Counted from the stretch's first letter, positions 35,485 through 44,504 are shown. The stretch: 64,000 nt of DNA from Billgrantia saliphila (GCF_002930105.1 NZ_PJRN01000014.1:1-64000), one strand, 5' to 3'. Made by a program: numbers and translations. Notes: generated by a model not told the origin, from the letters alone.

Positions 35485-35512
35485 ATATACACTGTATGTC
35501 TACGGTGTATAT
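35485..35512. promoter_or_regulatory. Putative TetR-type operator
   Basis: Inverted repeat with 12-bp arms and one mismatch, ATATACACTGTA and TACGGTGTATAT, around a 4-base centre. It lies immediately before the DUF1772-like/TetR gene pair, the expected place for an autoregulatory site. Confidence 0.6.
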
Positions 35513-35539
35513 ATGAGACGCTCAATGGCGGGTTCCGGA

Positions 35540-36025
35540 ATGATCACAACGCTATCACTGACAGCGCTGCTCCTCGTGGCGGTGACGATGGGTCTCTCGC
35601 TCGCGCACGCCCTGGAATTTCCCGGAAAGCTACGGCTCGATGAGCCGACCTACCGGGCGGTGCAGGCAATCTACTACCCAGGCTTCACGATCGGAGGGCT
35701 CATCGGCGAAATCGGAGGGATGCTGGCGCTTATTGCTCTGCTCATACTGACGCCCACGAATGCCGAGCGATTCTGGTGGATCGCCGCGGCGCTCGGCTTC
35801 CTGCTCGTTGGCCATGCGGTTTACTGGGTCGTCACCCATCCGGTGAACGCGGCGTGGCTGAAGGAGACGAGCCTCACCGGCGTCAGCGAGACGTTCTTCG
35901 GCTTCCTTTCCGCACCGGATGCCGATTGGCGGCACATGCGAAACCTTTGGGAGTATTCCCATGTCGCACGGGCAACGCTCCACATGCTCGGCTTCCTTTC
36001 GATGGCACTGGCCCTGATTCGCTAG
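35540..36025 (+). CDS. DUF1772-like four-helix membrane protein
   Basis: 161 residues with four membrane helices. The opening SLTALLLVAVTMGLSLAHALEFPGKLRL, then YYPGFTIGG and the late RATLHMLGFLSMALAL, resemble anthrone-oxygenase-like DUF1772 proteins. In-frame ATGs at 35513 and 35525 are also possible, but the first abuts the operator palindrome and has no room for a ribosome-binding site; 35540 gives the best family-like N-terminus. It ends 11 bases before the TetR gene, so they form one operon. Function unknown. Confidence 0.7.
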   Translation: MITTLSLTALLLVAVTMGLSLAHALEFPGKLRLDEPTYRAVQAIYYPGFTIGGLIGEIGGMLALIALLILTPTNAERFWWIAAALGFLLVGHAVYWVVTHPVNAAWLKETSLTGVSETFFGFLSAPDADWRHMRNLWEYSHVARATLHMLGFLSMALALIR

Positions 36026-36036
36026 GAGTAAGCGCG

Positions 36037-36729
36037 GTGTCTCCCTCAAGTAGAGCAAGAAAGACGGCGCGGGGCGCTTCCAAGGGGAAGTCACGCAATC
36101 TCACGCGCGACAAGGTAATCGCCGCTGGCTTGGCACTGATCGATGAAGCCGGCGCCGATGCGATTACCATGCGCGGTCTAGCCGAGGCGGTTGGTGTGAC
36201 GCCAATGGCGCTCTATAACCATTTCAGCAGTAAGCGTGCGCTCCTCTCGGCCGTGGCGGAAAATGTCATATCCGCTGCTGATTTCGACGGGCAGCACGCC
36301 AACTGGCGCGATCAAGTTCACCATTGCTTCAGCGTTCTTCGCAGTCTCTGCCTCCAGCACCCTGGCCTGCCGCGCCTCCTGGAATTCGAAGGCGCTGCGC
36401 CTGCATCGGTGTTCGCGCCCATGGAGGTCACGTTGCGAGCGCTCCGTGAGGCGGGCCTGGGCGATATCGACAGCGCGCGAACCTATTTCCTACTGGTCAG
36501 TTTCACCCTCACCCAGGCGGCGTACCAGGCTCGGCGGGTTCCCGATCTGGAACCTTCCGCACAGATCCGCGCCGAGCGCATCGCTGGCCGCGGCTACGAG
36601 GCTATCGAGCATCTGGCGTGGCCGGAGACGTGGGATTTCGACGCGAGCTTCGAGTTCGGAATTACACTGATCCTCAACGGCGTCGAATCGATTGCTGCTG
36701 GCGACGAAGGGCGGCATGCCCCCTCCTAG
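36037..36729 (+). CDS. TetR/AcrR-family regulator
   Basis: 230 residues starting at GTG with AGGAG 8 bases upstream. The N-terminal domain has the classical HTH: LIDEAGADAITMRGLAEAVG, VTPMALYNHFSSKRALLSAV. A basic leader (RARKTARGASKGKSRNLTRD) precedes it. The C-terminal ligand domain resembles the TetR C-terminal 33/WHG-like group. It likely represses its own operon through the palindrome at 35485-35512. Confidence 0.9.
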   Translation: MSPSSRARKTARGASKGKSRNLTRDKVIAAGLALIDEAGADAITMRGLAEAVGVTPMALYNHFSSKRALLSAVAENVISAADFDGQHANWRDQVHHCFSVLRSLCLQHPGLPRLLEFEGAAPASVFAPMEVTLRALREAGLGDIDSARTYFLLVSFTLTQAAYQARRVPDLEPSAQIRAERIAGRGYEAIEHLAWPETWDFDASFEFGITLILNGVESIAAGDEGRHAPS

Positions 36730-36789
36730 CCGATGCGAACGGCCCGTGGGGTTGCAGTCCGAGCAGAACGCTTGTGAACTTTAGTGACT

Positions 36790-38154
36790 CTAGCGGGAGG
36801 CCTCGTCCCCTTCCCCATTCGACAGACGGAAGCGAAGCCCCGGTTCGGCCTGCTCGGCTGTGAGGCGCCAGCCATGCGCCAGGGCGATCTCCTGGCAGAT
36901 GGCCAGGCCAAGTCCCGCTCCGTGGTCCCGCCGATGCGCGGCGCGCCAGAAGCGTTCGAATAGCAGGGGCAGTTGTTCTGCATCGACGCCGGGGCCTCTG
37001 TCCCGCACGGTTACCGTATCGCCCTGGATCTCTACGCTGACGGAGGTCTGCGCGGGGGCATGCTGGATGGCGTTCTCCAGCAGATTCTTCAGCAAGGTGA
37101 AACAGGCCGCGCGGTCCGCTTTCCATTTCACGTCGCCGACAGCACGCACCGCCAAGTGCACGTCAGCGGTTTCCGCCATGCGTTGCAAGTAGGAAGCGGC
37201 ATCGTGGGCGACCTCCTGCATCCCGACGGTGGTGAAGTGGTAGTTGTGCGCCTCGCTGGCTTCCGCCAGGAGCAGTAGCTGCTGCACCTGGCGGGTCATG
37301 TACTCGACGTCGCTCAATAGCGAGTCGCGGTCGTTCTTGCCCTCCTCTTTCAACTCGATCTGCGCGCGGATCAACGCCAGCGGTGTCTTCAACTCGTGTG
37401 CTGCGTTGCCGAGAAACTCCTGCTGCACACGGTAGCCTCGTTCGAGGCGCTCCAAGGCCCGATTGAAGCTGTCCACGAGAGGGGCGATCTCCGTGGGCAC
37501 CGCTTCCGTCTTCAGCCGGGCATCAATGGAACGCGGCGAGATGGTCGCGGCGGATTCCGATAAGTCTCGCAGCGGCTTGAGGGTATAGCGCAAGGTGATA
37601 TAGGCACACAAGCCGAAGGCGACGAACAGGACAGCGCCGAATACCGTGACGCCGGCGACCACCTGCGGCCAGGCAACGGTATAGACGACATCCATGAACC
37701 TCGCACTGACGGCGAATTGCAAATACCACCTTCGCCCATCGTAAACGAGGGGCTCGGTGGCGCCGTAGAAAGTGTTTCCCCCATGCTCGAAGGTGAAGTT
37801 TCCGCGCGCCAAGCGAAGCAGATCGCCATCGGAAGGCCAGAATTCCTCTCCGGCACTTGAGAAGACGACCGTGTTTCCAGCTTCATCCAGGATCCGATAG
37901 GCCGTCTCGCGCTGAGGGCCCTCGTATAGCCAAGCGCGGTCGTCCATGCTCGAGTCGAACCCGACGGGTCTGCCACTGCTGTCGAATTCGATATTGTCCG
38001 CCATCCCCTCCGCGGCGTCGGCCAGATCCATCCGGGCCAGCATGTTGCTCTGGATCACCACTACTGCAGCGATCACCAGCAGCACGATGCTGAGCACCAT
38101 CCCCGCCACGTAGGCCAGCAGCACCTTCAGGCTAATGCTATTCAGCGGGAGCAT
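36790..38154 (-). CDS. Sensor histidine kinase (QseC/PmrB-like)
   Basis: 454 residues. Membrane helix 1 about 10-32, a periplasmic loop of about 120 residues, membrane helix 2 about 160-182, then HAMP (LRYTLKPLRDLSESAATIS), HisKA with FLGNAAHELKTPLALIRAQ (phospho-His), and HATPase with N-box NLLENAIQHAP, G1 VRDRGPGV and GAGLGLAICQEIA. It overlaps the response-regulator gene by 17 bases. It is the sensor for the mipA-regulator-kinase operon and probably for the neighbouring efflux and lipid-modification genes. The signal is unknown; cationic peptides or metals would suit the family. Confidence 0.93.
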   Translation of the reverse strand: MLPLNSISLKVLLAYVAGMVLSIVLLVIAAVVVIQSNMLARMDLADAAEGMADNIEFDSSGRPVGFDSSMDDRAWLYEGPQRETAYRILDEAGNTVVFSSAGEEFWPSDGDLLRLARGNFTFEHGGNTFYGATEPLVYDGRRWYLQFAVSARFMDVVYTVAWPQVVAGVTVFGAVLFVAFGLCAYITLRYTLKPLRDLSESAATISPRSIDARLKTEAVPTEIAPLVDSFNRALERLERGYRVQQEFLGNAAHELKTPLALIRAQIELKEEGKNDRDSLLSDVEYMTRQVQQLLLLAEASEAHNYHFTTVGMQEVAHDAASYLQRMAETADVHLAVRAVGDVKWKADRAACFTLLKNLLENAIQHAPAQTSVSVEIQGDTVTVRDRGPGVDAEQLPLLFERFWRAAHRRDHGAGLGLAICQEIALAHGWRLTAEQAEPGLRFRLSNGEGDEASR

Positions 38155-38824
38155 TTTCACGCAGCGCATACCCCAGCCCCCTGATGTTGACGATGCGCTG
38201 CCGTGAACCGATGGCGAGCAGCTTGCGACGTAGACGGTGCAGGGCCACATCCAGGGCGTTCGGCGTGACCGCGTCGCTCAGCCCCCAGGCCGCCGCCTCC
38301 AGCGCGCTGCGACGCACCACCTCCTCGTGCTTGTGTAAGAGCAGCTGCATGATATGCAGCTCCGCGGGGGCGAGGGTGATGCTTTCGTCTCCCCTGCATA
38401 GAACACCGGCTTCGGGGCGCAGCGTCAGGTCGCCGTGGCTGGGATCGATCGGGTGAAACTCCACTGGGCGGCGCAGCAGCGCGCGGACGCGTGCCACCAT
38501 CTCGTCCATGGCAAACGGCTTGGGCAGGTAGTCATCGGCCCCGGCTTCGAGACCCTGTACCCGATCATGCAGCGCATCGCGCGCCGTTAACACCAGGCAA
38601 GGCACGCCGAGGCCGACGCGGCGCATCTTCTGCAGCAGGATGAGGCCATCCCCGTCCGGCAACCCCCGGTCGAGAACCAATGCCTGGTAGGGCATCTGCT
38701 GGACGGCGGCCCATGCGGCATCGATGCGCTCGGCCACATCGACGGCGATGCCAGCGGTTTCCAGCCCCTTGCACATTAGCCGGGCCAGCCGATCATGGTC
38801 CTCGACCAAGAGTATTCGACTCAT
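38138..38824 (-). CDS. OmpR-family response regulator
   Basis: 228 residues. The receiver domain has acidic pocket EDH, phospho-acceptor Asp in ALVLDRGLPDGDG, Thr in LVLTARDAL and Lys in YLPKPFAM. The C-terminal winged helix contains ELHIMQLLLHKHEEVVRR and DVALHRLRRKLLAIGSRQRIVNIRGLGYAL. It overlaps mipA by one base (TGATG) and the kinase by 17. Expected to bind the CTTAC direct repeats found in three promoter copies nearby. Confidence 0.95.
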   Translation of the reverse strand: MSRILLVEDHDRLARLMCKGLETAGIAVDVAERIDAAWAAVQQMPYQALVLDRGLPDGDGLILLQKMRRVGLGVPCLVLTARDALHDRVQGLEAGADDYLPKPFAMDEMVARVRALLRRPVEFHPIDPSHGDLTLRPEAGVLCRGDESITLAPAELHIMQLLLHKHEEVVRRSALEAAAWGLSDAVTPNALDVALHRLRRKLLAIGSRQRIVNIRGLGYALRENAPAE

Positions 38825-39648
38825 CAGAAGCGGTAGAGATAGCCAAGGTACACGCTATTAGTGGTCGAGCGATCCACCAGCGGACTGTCCTTGATCTCAT
38901 CCGCCAGGCGCGTCACTTCGACGCCCATGAGCACCGAGTGGTGCTTATCGAACATGTAGACGCCACGTACTCCTGCCTCGATGTTAGTTGCGGACTCCCC
39001 GGCATAGGCAGGCCGATCGAAGCGAACCTCATCGTCGCGAACGCCGAAATAGTAATCGATTGTCTTAGCGTCCTGCCAGCTCGCGCCCACGTGCGGCGTA
39101 AGCAGGAAATGCTCTCCGAAGTCCCAGGTTCTCTCCAGGCCGACATTGATGAGTTGGCCCTTGCTGTTGCCCGACACGTCAGCAAGCCATTCGGCGCCGA
39201 AATCAACGAAATCGCTGCTCCACTCCATCTTGGCACCCGCCCAGAAGCCACCTTTGCGCTCGCTCATGCCATCGAGGATATCAGCGTCGCCTTCTTCATA
39301 GCCGCTGCCGTCATACTGGACGACGATACCAAAGTCGAGCTCTTGAGAATCGCTGATATCGAGGCTCGGCAGCTTGAATTCGATCTCCGGGCCAAAGAGA
39401 TGAATGTACCGATTCTCAACCTCAAGCAGCGGCAGGGGCTGGTTGTCCCGACCGATACCGGCGTAGGGCTCCTGCTCGCTCATTACGCCGAGCCCCAGCC
39501 CCCAGGTCGTGGTGGACGACTCGGCGTCGTTCGGCTCTTGGGCCAGGGCCGTCGCCGAGGTGCAGAGACCAACGGCGAGCACGGAGACGGCCGCCATACG
39601 TGAGACAGAGGCGGAGGAGATCGAGTCAAGTGGGGATATTAGAGACAT
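38824..39648 (-). CDS. mipA: MipA/OmpV-family outer-membrane protein
   Basis: 274 residues. A signal peptide (RMAAVSVLAVGLCTSATALAQ) precedes a small beta-barrel of the MipA/OmpV family, ending in the aromatic YLGYLYRF. The N-terminal part of the mature protein, TTTWGLGLGVMSEQEPYAGIGRD, is typical. It is the first gene of the operon with the two-component system, so it may deliver or sense the signal at the outer membrane. As I recall, MipA/MipB of Pseudomonas aeruginosa were reported to work with the ParRS system in polymyxin sensing. Confidence 0.88.
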   Translation of the reverse strand: MSLISPLDSISSASVSRMAAVSVLAVGLCTSATALAQEPNDAESSTTTWGLGLGVMSEQEPYAGIGRDNQPLPLLEVENRYIHLFGPEIEFKLPSLDISDSQELDFGIVVQYDGSGYEEGDADILDGMSERKGGFWAGAKMEWSSDFVDFGAEWLADVSGNSKGQLINVGLERTWDFGEHFLLTPHVGASWQDAKTIDYYFGVRDDEVRFDRPAYAGESATNIEAGVRGVYMFDKHHSVLMGVEVTRLADEIKDSPLVDRSTTNSVYLGYLYRF

Positions 39649-39686
39649 GAGCGTTTTCTCGTGAGTTGTTAAAAGAAGCCCACTTT

Positions 39687-39791
39687 CGCAGCCGCCTACT
39701 TACGGAAAACTTACCGAAACACCCAATCGATCCAAAGCCGCCAGTAAGTCTTCTGAAAGACGCATTACGGGAAAGTCTCGTCCCATGAGAC
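39687..39791 (+). promoter_or_regulatory. Promoter repeat R1, between mipA and nodT
   Basis: Contains the direct repeat CTTACGGAAAACTTACC (CTTAC twice, 11-base period) and the block AGTAAGTCTTCTGAAAGACG, then GGAAAGTCTCGTC and CATGAG. Near-identical blocks recur at 44401-44497 and 51181-51275. Placed to serve nodT and, on the other strand, mipA-regulator-kinase. Confidence 0.7.
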
Positions 39792-39802
39792 GAGGACACC
39801 GC

Positions 39803-41308
39803 ATGTTCCCAGCCACCGATGTCATTCCCGTTGCCTCCATGTCCCGCCAACGAGGTGTGGCAGACATCAGGACGCTTCCCGGCCGCAAGCCGCGTTTGCT
39901 TGCGATCTGGCTCGTCATTGCCACCGCCGCGCTGCTCGCCGGCTGTGCATCGACTCAACCCGCAACCATGCCCGGCAGCGCCGCAGCGCCCGTTGCCGCG
40001 CAATGGCACGCTCCGTTGCCTCACGGCGGTCAGTTGGGGGACCTGAGCCGCTGGTGGGCGCAATTCGACGATCCCTTGATGCTGCGCCTCATCGAGGCCG
40101 GTCAGCAGGTCAGCCCGACAGTGGCGCAGGCAGCCGCCCGCATCGCCGATGCCCAGGCCGCACGCGTGGCGCAGAGCGCCGCCCTGCTGCCCTCGCTGGA
40201 CGCCAGCGTGAGCGCGAGCCGGGGACGACCGGACCTGGACACGCCGGTCGGCACCGAAACCTCGGCAAGCTTGCAGCTCGGCTGGGAGCTGGACCTGTTC
40301 GGCGCAGGCCGTGCCGCCGCTGACGCCGCACGTGCCCGGCTCGAATCCAGCCAGGCCGGTTGGCATGACGCCCGAGTTTCGGTCGCTGCCGAAATTGCTA
40401 CGACATACGTCGAGCTGCGTGCCTGTGAGGCCTTGGTCCGACAGGCCGAAATCGATACCCAATCGCGAGTGCAGACGGCGCAGGTCACTCGCCTGGCTGC
40501 GGACAAGGGCTTCCGCCCCCCGGCAGAGGCGGAACTGGCGAATGCCAGCGCAGCCCAAGGCAACGTAACGCTGATTCAGCAGCGAACGCAATGCGAACTT
40601 CTCATCAAGGCCCTGACTGCCCTTGCGTCGCAGGACGAGGCACCGCTGCGGCGCGAACTCGCCACCACAACCGGCCGGCTGCCACAGCCGGCCAAACTCA
40701 CCGTCACGGCAATGCCGGCCGAGGTGCTGGCGCAGCGCCCCGATATCATCGCGGCGGCGAATGACGTGCTGGCCGCGAGCGCCGATTCGGATCAGGCGCG
40801 TGCGCAGCGCTGGCCCCGAATTACGCTGGCCGGAAGCATCGGCACGACACGCATCGCCAGCGGGGGCATCAGCACCAATGGCAGCGTGTGGAGCATCGGG
40901 CCAGTGACGGTAACGCTACCGCTGTTCGACGGCGGGACGCGACGTGCCAATGCGGAAGCGGCCCGCGCCCGCTACGAGGCCGCCACCACCGTTTATGCCG
41001 CCCGCCTGCGTGAAGCGATCCGCGATGTCGAGGAAGCCCTCGTCACACTGGACAGCACGGCGAAACGCAGCGAGGACGCGGCCATCGCCGCCGAGGGATT
41101 TGAACGCTCCTACCAAGCCATCGAAGCCAGCTACCACGCCGGTACCGCCAGCCTGTTCGAGCTCGAGGATGCACGCCGCAGCATGGTTGCCGCCCAGAGT
41201 GCGGTGATCGAACTGCAGCGTGAGCGAATCGCCGCCTGGATCCGGCTGTACCGCGCGCTAGGCGGCGACTGGCCCACTACCGGACACAAGGAACACGAAG
41301 ATGAATAA
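39803..41308 (+). CDS. NodT-type outer-membrane factor of RND efflux
   Basis: 501 residues. Lipoprotein signal LLAIWLVIATAALLAGC; then two OEP repeats: WWAQFDDPLMLRLIEAG, LDASVSASRG, LGWELDLFGAGR, and the second with LPLFDGGTRRANAEAARARYEAA. This is the outer-membrane channel of a tripartite pump. The ATG at 39803 is preferred because GACGAGGA lies just upstream. Its last bases overlap the start of a membrane-fusion-protein gene that is broken here but intact at 44638, so its natural partners are displaced by about 3.3 kb. Confidence 0.92.
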   Translation: MFPATDVIPVASMSRQRGVADIRTLPGRKPRLLAIWLVIATAALLAGCASTQPATMPGSAAAPVAAQWHAPLPHGGQLGDLSRWWAQFDDPLMLRLIEAGQQVSPTVAQAAARIADAQAARVAQSAALLPSLDASVSASRGRPDLDTPVGTETSASLQLGWELDLFGAGRAAADAARARLESSQAGWHDARVSVAAEIATTYVELRACEALVRQAEIDTQSRVQTAQVTRLAADKGFRPPAEAELANASAAQGNVTLIQQRTQCELLIKALTALASQDEAPLRRELATTTGRLPQPAKLTVTAMPAEVLAQRPDIIAAANDVLAASADSDQARAQRWPRITLAGSIGTTRIASGGISTNGSVWSIGPVTVTLPLFDGGTRRANAEAARARYEAATTVYAARLREAIRDVEEALVTLDSTAKRSEDAAIAAEGFERSYQAIEASYHAGTASLFELEDARRSMVAAQSAVIELQRERIAAWIRLYRALGGDWPTTGHKEHEDE

Positions 41309-41387
41309 GCCTCGTTCGTTCACTGCCGCAGCGGTCATGGCGCTGGGCTTTGCCGCAGCGATCACATGGGTATGCAAGCCTCAGTAA
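41301..41387 (+). pseudogene. Truncated 5' end of the membrane-fusion-protein gene
   Basis: The first 76 bases match the start of the intact gene at 44638 (MNKPRSF...AAVMALGF, then AAITWV) with few changes. One C is missing after ATGGGT, shifting the frame, and similarity stops after GCAAGCCTC. The short frame ends at 41387. It marks the junction where foreign genes entered. Confidence 0.85.
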
Positions 41388-41818
41388 TTAGGCAGATATC
41401 ACTGGATATCAACGTGTCCATTTTCTTTAGCAGTCGAAAAGTTCCCGCGCAAGTTCAGGGATTTATTGCCGCCGGAGGCCTTGCCACACTGTTTCACTGG
41501 CTGGTGTTGGCAGGTCTGGTGAGCATAGGGCTGGGGCCAACGCTCTCTACTGCAACGGGCAGTCTGGCTGGCGCCCTGATGAACTATAGGCTCCAGCGCA
41601 GGCTGGCATTCAGGAGGGCTGGCCCTCACGGGTTCACGATATGGCGCTACACCGCTTCCTGCCTTTTTGCCTGGTTGTGCAACCTCGCCTTGTTTTACCT
41701 GCTCCACACCATCCTGGCCTCTCCCGTACTGTTTTCACAGGTTGTCACTACAGGCGTGGTCGCTGCACTGAACTACTTAATTTATAAGAGGCTGGTGTTC
41801 CATGAGCCAACAGTTTGA
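41366..41818 (+). CDS. GtrA-like membrane protein (lipid-linked sugar flippase)
   Basis: 150 residues with four membrane helices and the GtrA pattern: FIAAGGLATLFHWLVLAGLV, TATGSLAGALMNYRLQRRLAF, VVTTGVVAALNYLIYKRLVF. GtrA proteins are thought to flip undecaprenyl-phosphate-linked sugar. The ATG lies inside the truncated efflux gene; a GTG at 41414 may be the ancestral start. It overlaps the glycosyltransferase gene by 17 bases. Composition is less GC-rich than the RND genes. Confidence 0.85.
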   Translation: MGMQASVIRQISLDINVSIFFSSRKVPAQVQGFIAAGGLATLFHWLVLAGLVSIGLGPTLSTATGSLAGALMNYRLQRRLAFRRAGPHGFTIWRYTASCLFAWLCNLALFYLLHTILASPVLFSQVVTTGVVAALNYLIYKRLVFHEPTV

Positions 41819-42821
41819 GTTGCCGACCAATGCTACCGAGAAGTCTTTGCTGTCAATCGTTGTTCCCGTGTTCAATGAACGGGTAATGCTTCCGCTATTC
41901 ATTGACCGAGTGATTCCCACTCTGGAGGCAATGAACATCCATTGGGAACTGGTGATGGTTGATGATGGCAGCGAGGATGGAAGTGCTGATTACATCAAGG
42001 AGCTCATAGCCCGTACCCCTGGCATCCGGCTCGTCAAGCTCAGCCGTAACTTCGGCAAAGAGGCTGCGCTGACGGCGGGTCTGGAGAACGCCAGGGGCGA
42101 TGCCGTGATCGTGATGGATGTGGACCTACAGGATCCCCCCGAACATATACCCGCCATGGTCGAGTGTTGGCGTACCGGCGTCGATGTGGTCCTGATGCAG
42201 CGTCGGTCCAGGTCCGGAGAAACGTTTTTAAAGCGCTGGAGTGCGCATCTGTTCTATCGCCTGCTCAGCAGGACAAGCCGAACAGATATCCCTGTGGATA
42301 CCGGCGATTTCCGGCTTATGAGCCGCAAGGCCGTCAACGTATTGCTGCAATTAGAGGAACGCAATCGTTACATGAAGGGACTATTTGCCTGGATTGGACT
42401 ACCGACCCAAGTGATCCAGTATGATCGCGATCCTCGGGCTGCGGGTGACACCAAATGGGATTATCCAGCACTGGTTGGATTGGCTATTGAAGGTCTGACC
42501 TCCTTTTCGATATCACCTTTGCGATGGGCAACGATCATTGGCCTGGTAGCGGCGAGCGTCGGTGCACTGTTCGGTCTGTGGATCGTCATCAAGGCTATGA
42601 CGCTGGGGGTTGCCACCAGCGGTTACCCATCTCTGGTAGCAATTATAAGTTTCCTGGGTGGCATACAGCTGTTGAGTATTGGCATCGTTGGTGAGTATGT
42701 CGGCAAGGCCTATATGGAATCGAAGCAACGACCGCTCTATGTGACCGAGGAGGTGGTGGAAAGCCCGCAGCGCCTGCGTCGCCAGAACACGAGCTCGCAA
42801 AGCGGGGGAACGTCATGTTGA
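41802..42821 (+). CDS. GtrB/ArnC-like family 2 glycosyltransferase
   Basis: 339 residues. The GT2 domain carries LSIVVPVFNERVMLPLFID, MVDDGSEDGSADYIKEL, LSRNFGKEAALTAGLENA and the DxD-type VIVMDVDLQDPPE, then VDTGDFRLMSRKAV. Two C-terminal membrane helices (ATIIGLVAASVGALFGLWIV and a second) are typical of GtrB/ArnC. It transfers a sugar from a nucleotide donor to undecaprenyl phosphate at the inner leaflet. It is coupled to the ArnT-like gene by a 7-base overlap. Confidence 0.92.
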   Translation: MSQQFELPTNATEKSLLSIVVPVFNERVMLPLFIDRVIPTLEAMNIHWELVMVDDGSEDGSADYIKELIARTPGIRLVKLSRNFGKEAALTAGLENARGDAVIVMDVDLQDPPEHIPAMVECWRTGVDVVLMQRRSRSGETFLKRWSAHLFYRLLSRTSRTDIPVDTGDFRLMSRKAVNVLLQLEERNRYMKGLFAWIGLPTQVIQYDRDPRAAGDTKWDYPALVGLAIEGLTSFSISPLRWATIIGLVAASVGALFGLWIVIKAMTLGVATSGYPSLVAIISFLGGIQLLSIGIVGEYVGKAYMESKQRPLYVTEEVVESPQRLRRQNTSSQSGGTSC

Positions 42822-44299
42822 AGCAGTTCAACGTATTTCTGCTGGTCCTGGCGGCGGTACTTGCCAGTCGTTTGATTGGCATGGCGTTGTACCCACTCGT
42901 GGATACCACCGAGCCGCGGTATGCCGAGATTGCTCGCCTAATGGCGGAAACCGGAGACTGGATTACACCGTGGTTCGAGCCTGGCGTGCCCTTCTGGGGC
43001 AAACCACCCTTGTCCTTCTGGACACAAGCTCTGTCCATAAAAGTGTTTGGCCTGTCGGAATTCGCTCTACGCTTCCCGTCGTGGCTGGCAACACTAGCGA
43101 TGGTCTGGCTTGTCTGGCGTTCCGCCAAGCCACTTATGGGATCCAGGGTCGCCCAGTGGTCCAGCCTGGTATTCGCTACCATGGCCCTTACCTACATCAG
43201 CGCTGGCGCTGTAATTACCGACGCCTTCCTGACATTAGGTACCACCCTGTCACTGGTCAGCTTCCTGCAGGTGATCTCTGGACAGTCTGGTGCTTGGCGG
43301 TGGCTATTCTTTATTGGCGCAGCCATTGGACTACTGGCCAAGGGGCCTGTGGCTCTTGTGCTGACTGTAATTCCGATTACGTTGTGGTTGTTGTTTAACC
43401 GACAAGAAGCCATCAAGCTGACACGCTTTCCCTGGGTGCGCGGGGCTCTGTTAATGACACTGCTGGCTGGCCCCTGGTACCTTCTGGCGGAAATCAAGAC
43501 TCCCGGCTTTCTGGATTATTTCATCGTAGGTGAGCACCTGCGCCGCTTTCTGGACCCGGGTTGGGCGGGGGATCTTTATGGCAGTGCCCATAACGAACCT
43601 AAAGGCATGATATGGGTATTCTGGACCTGGGCCTCATTCCCCTGGGGAATAGCTGCAGTGGCAACCCTGGTTGCTACGTGTATCAAGAAACGGGACACTA
43701 GTCCTCTTCGTCGCGCGGGAACAGACCCGGCCCTGGTTTTCCTGTTAGCCTGCGCGCTGTCACCGATGCTGTTTTTCTCCCTCGCCAGTAACACGATTTG
43801 GACCTATATATTGCCATCATTGCCATTTACGGCGATTCTGATCGGGCGCTGGGCAGCAGAACTTGAGGCTGGCTGGTCAGCGAGGGCTCGGGCAGTTATG
43901 ACTGGCCTGGTTCCAATACTGCTAACTGCATTTGTGGGAGCAGCTGCACTGGGTCTGAAACCACTCAAAACCGAGAAGGAACTAGTCAACTATTATCAGA
44001 ACCTGCGGGAAGATGGTGACAGCTTGCTGCTCTATCTGGATGACCTACAATTTTCAGCCAGATTCTATTCCCGTGGAACGGTCCGGGAAGTGACACCGGA
44101 GCAACTGGCCGACCTACACCAGAGTCAGCGGTTCCAACGTCTATTCCTGGCAGTTCCAGACGACTGGCCAATGGAAAGGTTGACCGGAATGTTTCCGTCG
44201 GCCCGAAGGGTCATGGAAAACCGTCGTTACTATCTTATGGCTATCGAGCCGCCCGAGCGCAATACGCCTTCAGTGTCCAGTGTGCCCCGCCGGAAATAA
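42815..44299 (+). CDS. ArnT-like family 39 lipid-linked glycosyltransferase
   Basis: 494 residues, about twelve membrane helices, then a soluble C-terminal part. The first periplasmic loop has TTEPRYAEIARLMAETGDWITPWF, matching the ArnT/PMT pattern (catalytic acidic residue followed by R-Y-A-E). ArnT moves aminoarabinose from undecaprenyl phosphate to lipid A. No arnA, B, D, E or F are here, so the sugar may differ, as in FlmK/galactosamine systems. With GtrA and GtrB it makes a complete three-gene module that could decorate lipid A. Confidence 0.85.
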   Translation: MLKQFNVFLLVLAAVLASRLIGMALYPLVDTTEPRYAEIARLMAETGDWITPWFEPGVPFWGKPPLSFWTQALSIKVFGLSEFALRFPSWLATLAMVWLVWRSAKPLMGSRVAQWSSLVFATMALTYISAGAVITDAFLTLGTTLSLVSFLQVISGQSGAWRWLFFIGAAIGLLAKGPVALVLTVIPITLWLLFNRQEAIKLTRFPWVRGALLMTLLAGPWYLLAEIKTPGFLDYFIVGEHLRRFLDPGWAGDLYGSAHNEPKGMIWVFWTWASFPWGIAAVATLVATCIKKRDTSPLRRAGTDPALVFLLACALSPMLFFSLASNTIWTYILPSLPFTAILIGRWAAELEAGWSARARAVMTGLVPILLTAFVGAAALGLKPLKTEKELVNYYQNLREDGDSLLLYLDDLQFSARFYSRGTVREVTPEQLADLHQSQRFQRLFLAVPDDWPMERLTGMFPSARRVMENRRYYLMAIEPPERNTPSVSSVPRRK

Positions 44300-44400
44300 T
44301 CGAGACGCGATCCGCTTTGTCGATGGCTCCGATGACGCTCCGAAGGTGTATCTGCATACATCGAAGATAATGCCCCCTGGGCCGTGCGCCCAGCACCAGC

Positions 44401-44497
44401 CTTTTTACTGAAACTTACCGAAAATCTTTTGTTCGCCCCGATCCACCGGTAAGTCTTCTGAAAGACGCATTGTTGGAAAGTCTCGTCCATGAGTCGA
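44401..44497 (+). promoter_or_regulatory. Promoter repeat R2, upstream of the MFP-RND genes
   Basis: Second copy: TTTACTGAAACTTACCGAAA, then GGTAAGTCTTCTGAAAGACG and GGAAAGTCTCGTC, CATGAG. It is followed directly by the 3' tail of nodT, so most of nodT has been deleted between them. It probably now drives the MFP and RND genes. Confidence 0.7.
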
Positions 44498-44504
44498 GAT
44501 CGCG

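Noticed and set aside
41301..41387. Short frame MNKPRSF... as a real small gene
   Set aside because: It is the start of the duplicated membrane-fusion-protein gene followed by a one-base deletion and loss of similarity.
44345..44412. Hairpin CTGGGC/GCCCAG after the ArnT-like gene as a terminator
   Set aside because: The stem is only 6 bp and the T-run comes seven bases later, overlapping promoter repeat R2; too weak to list.
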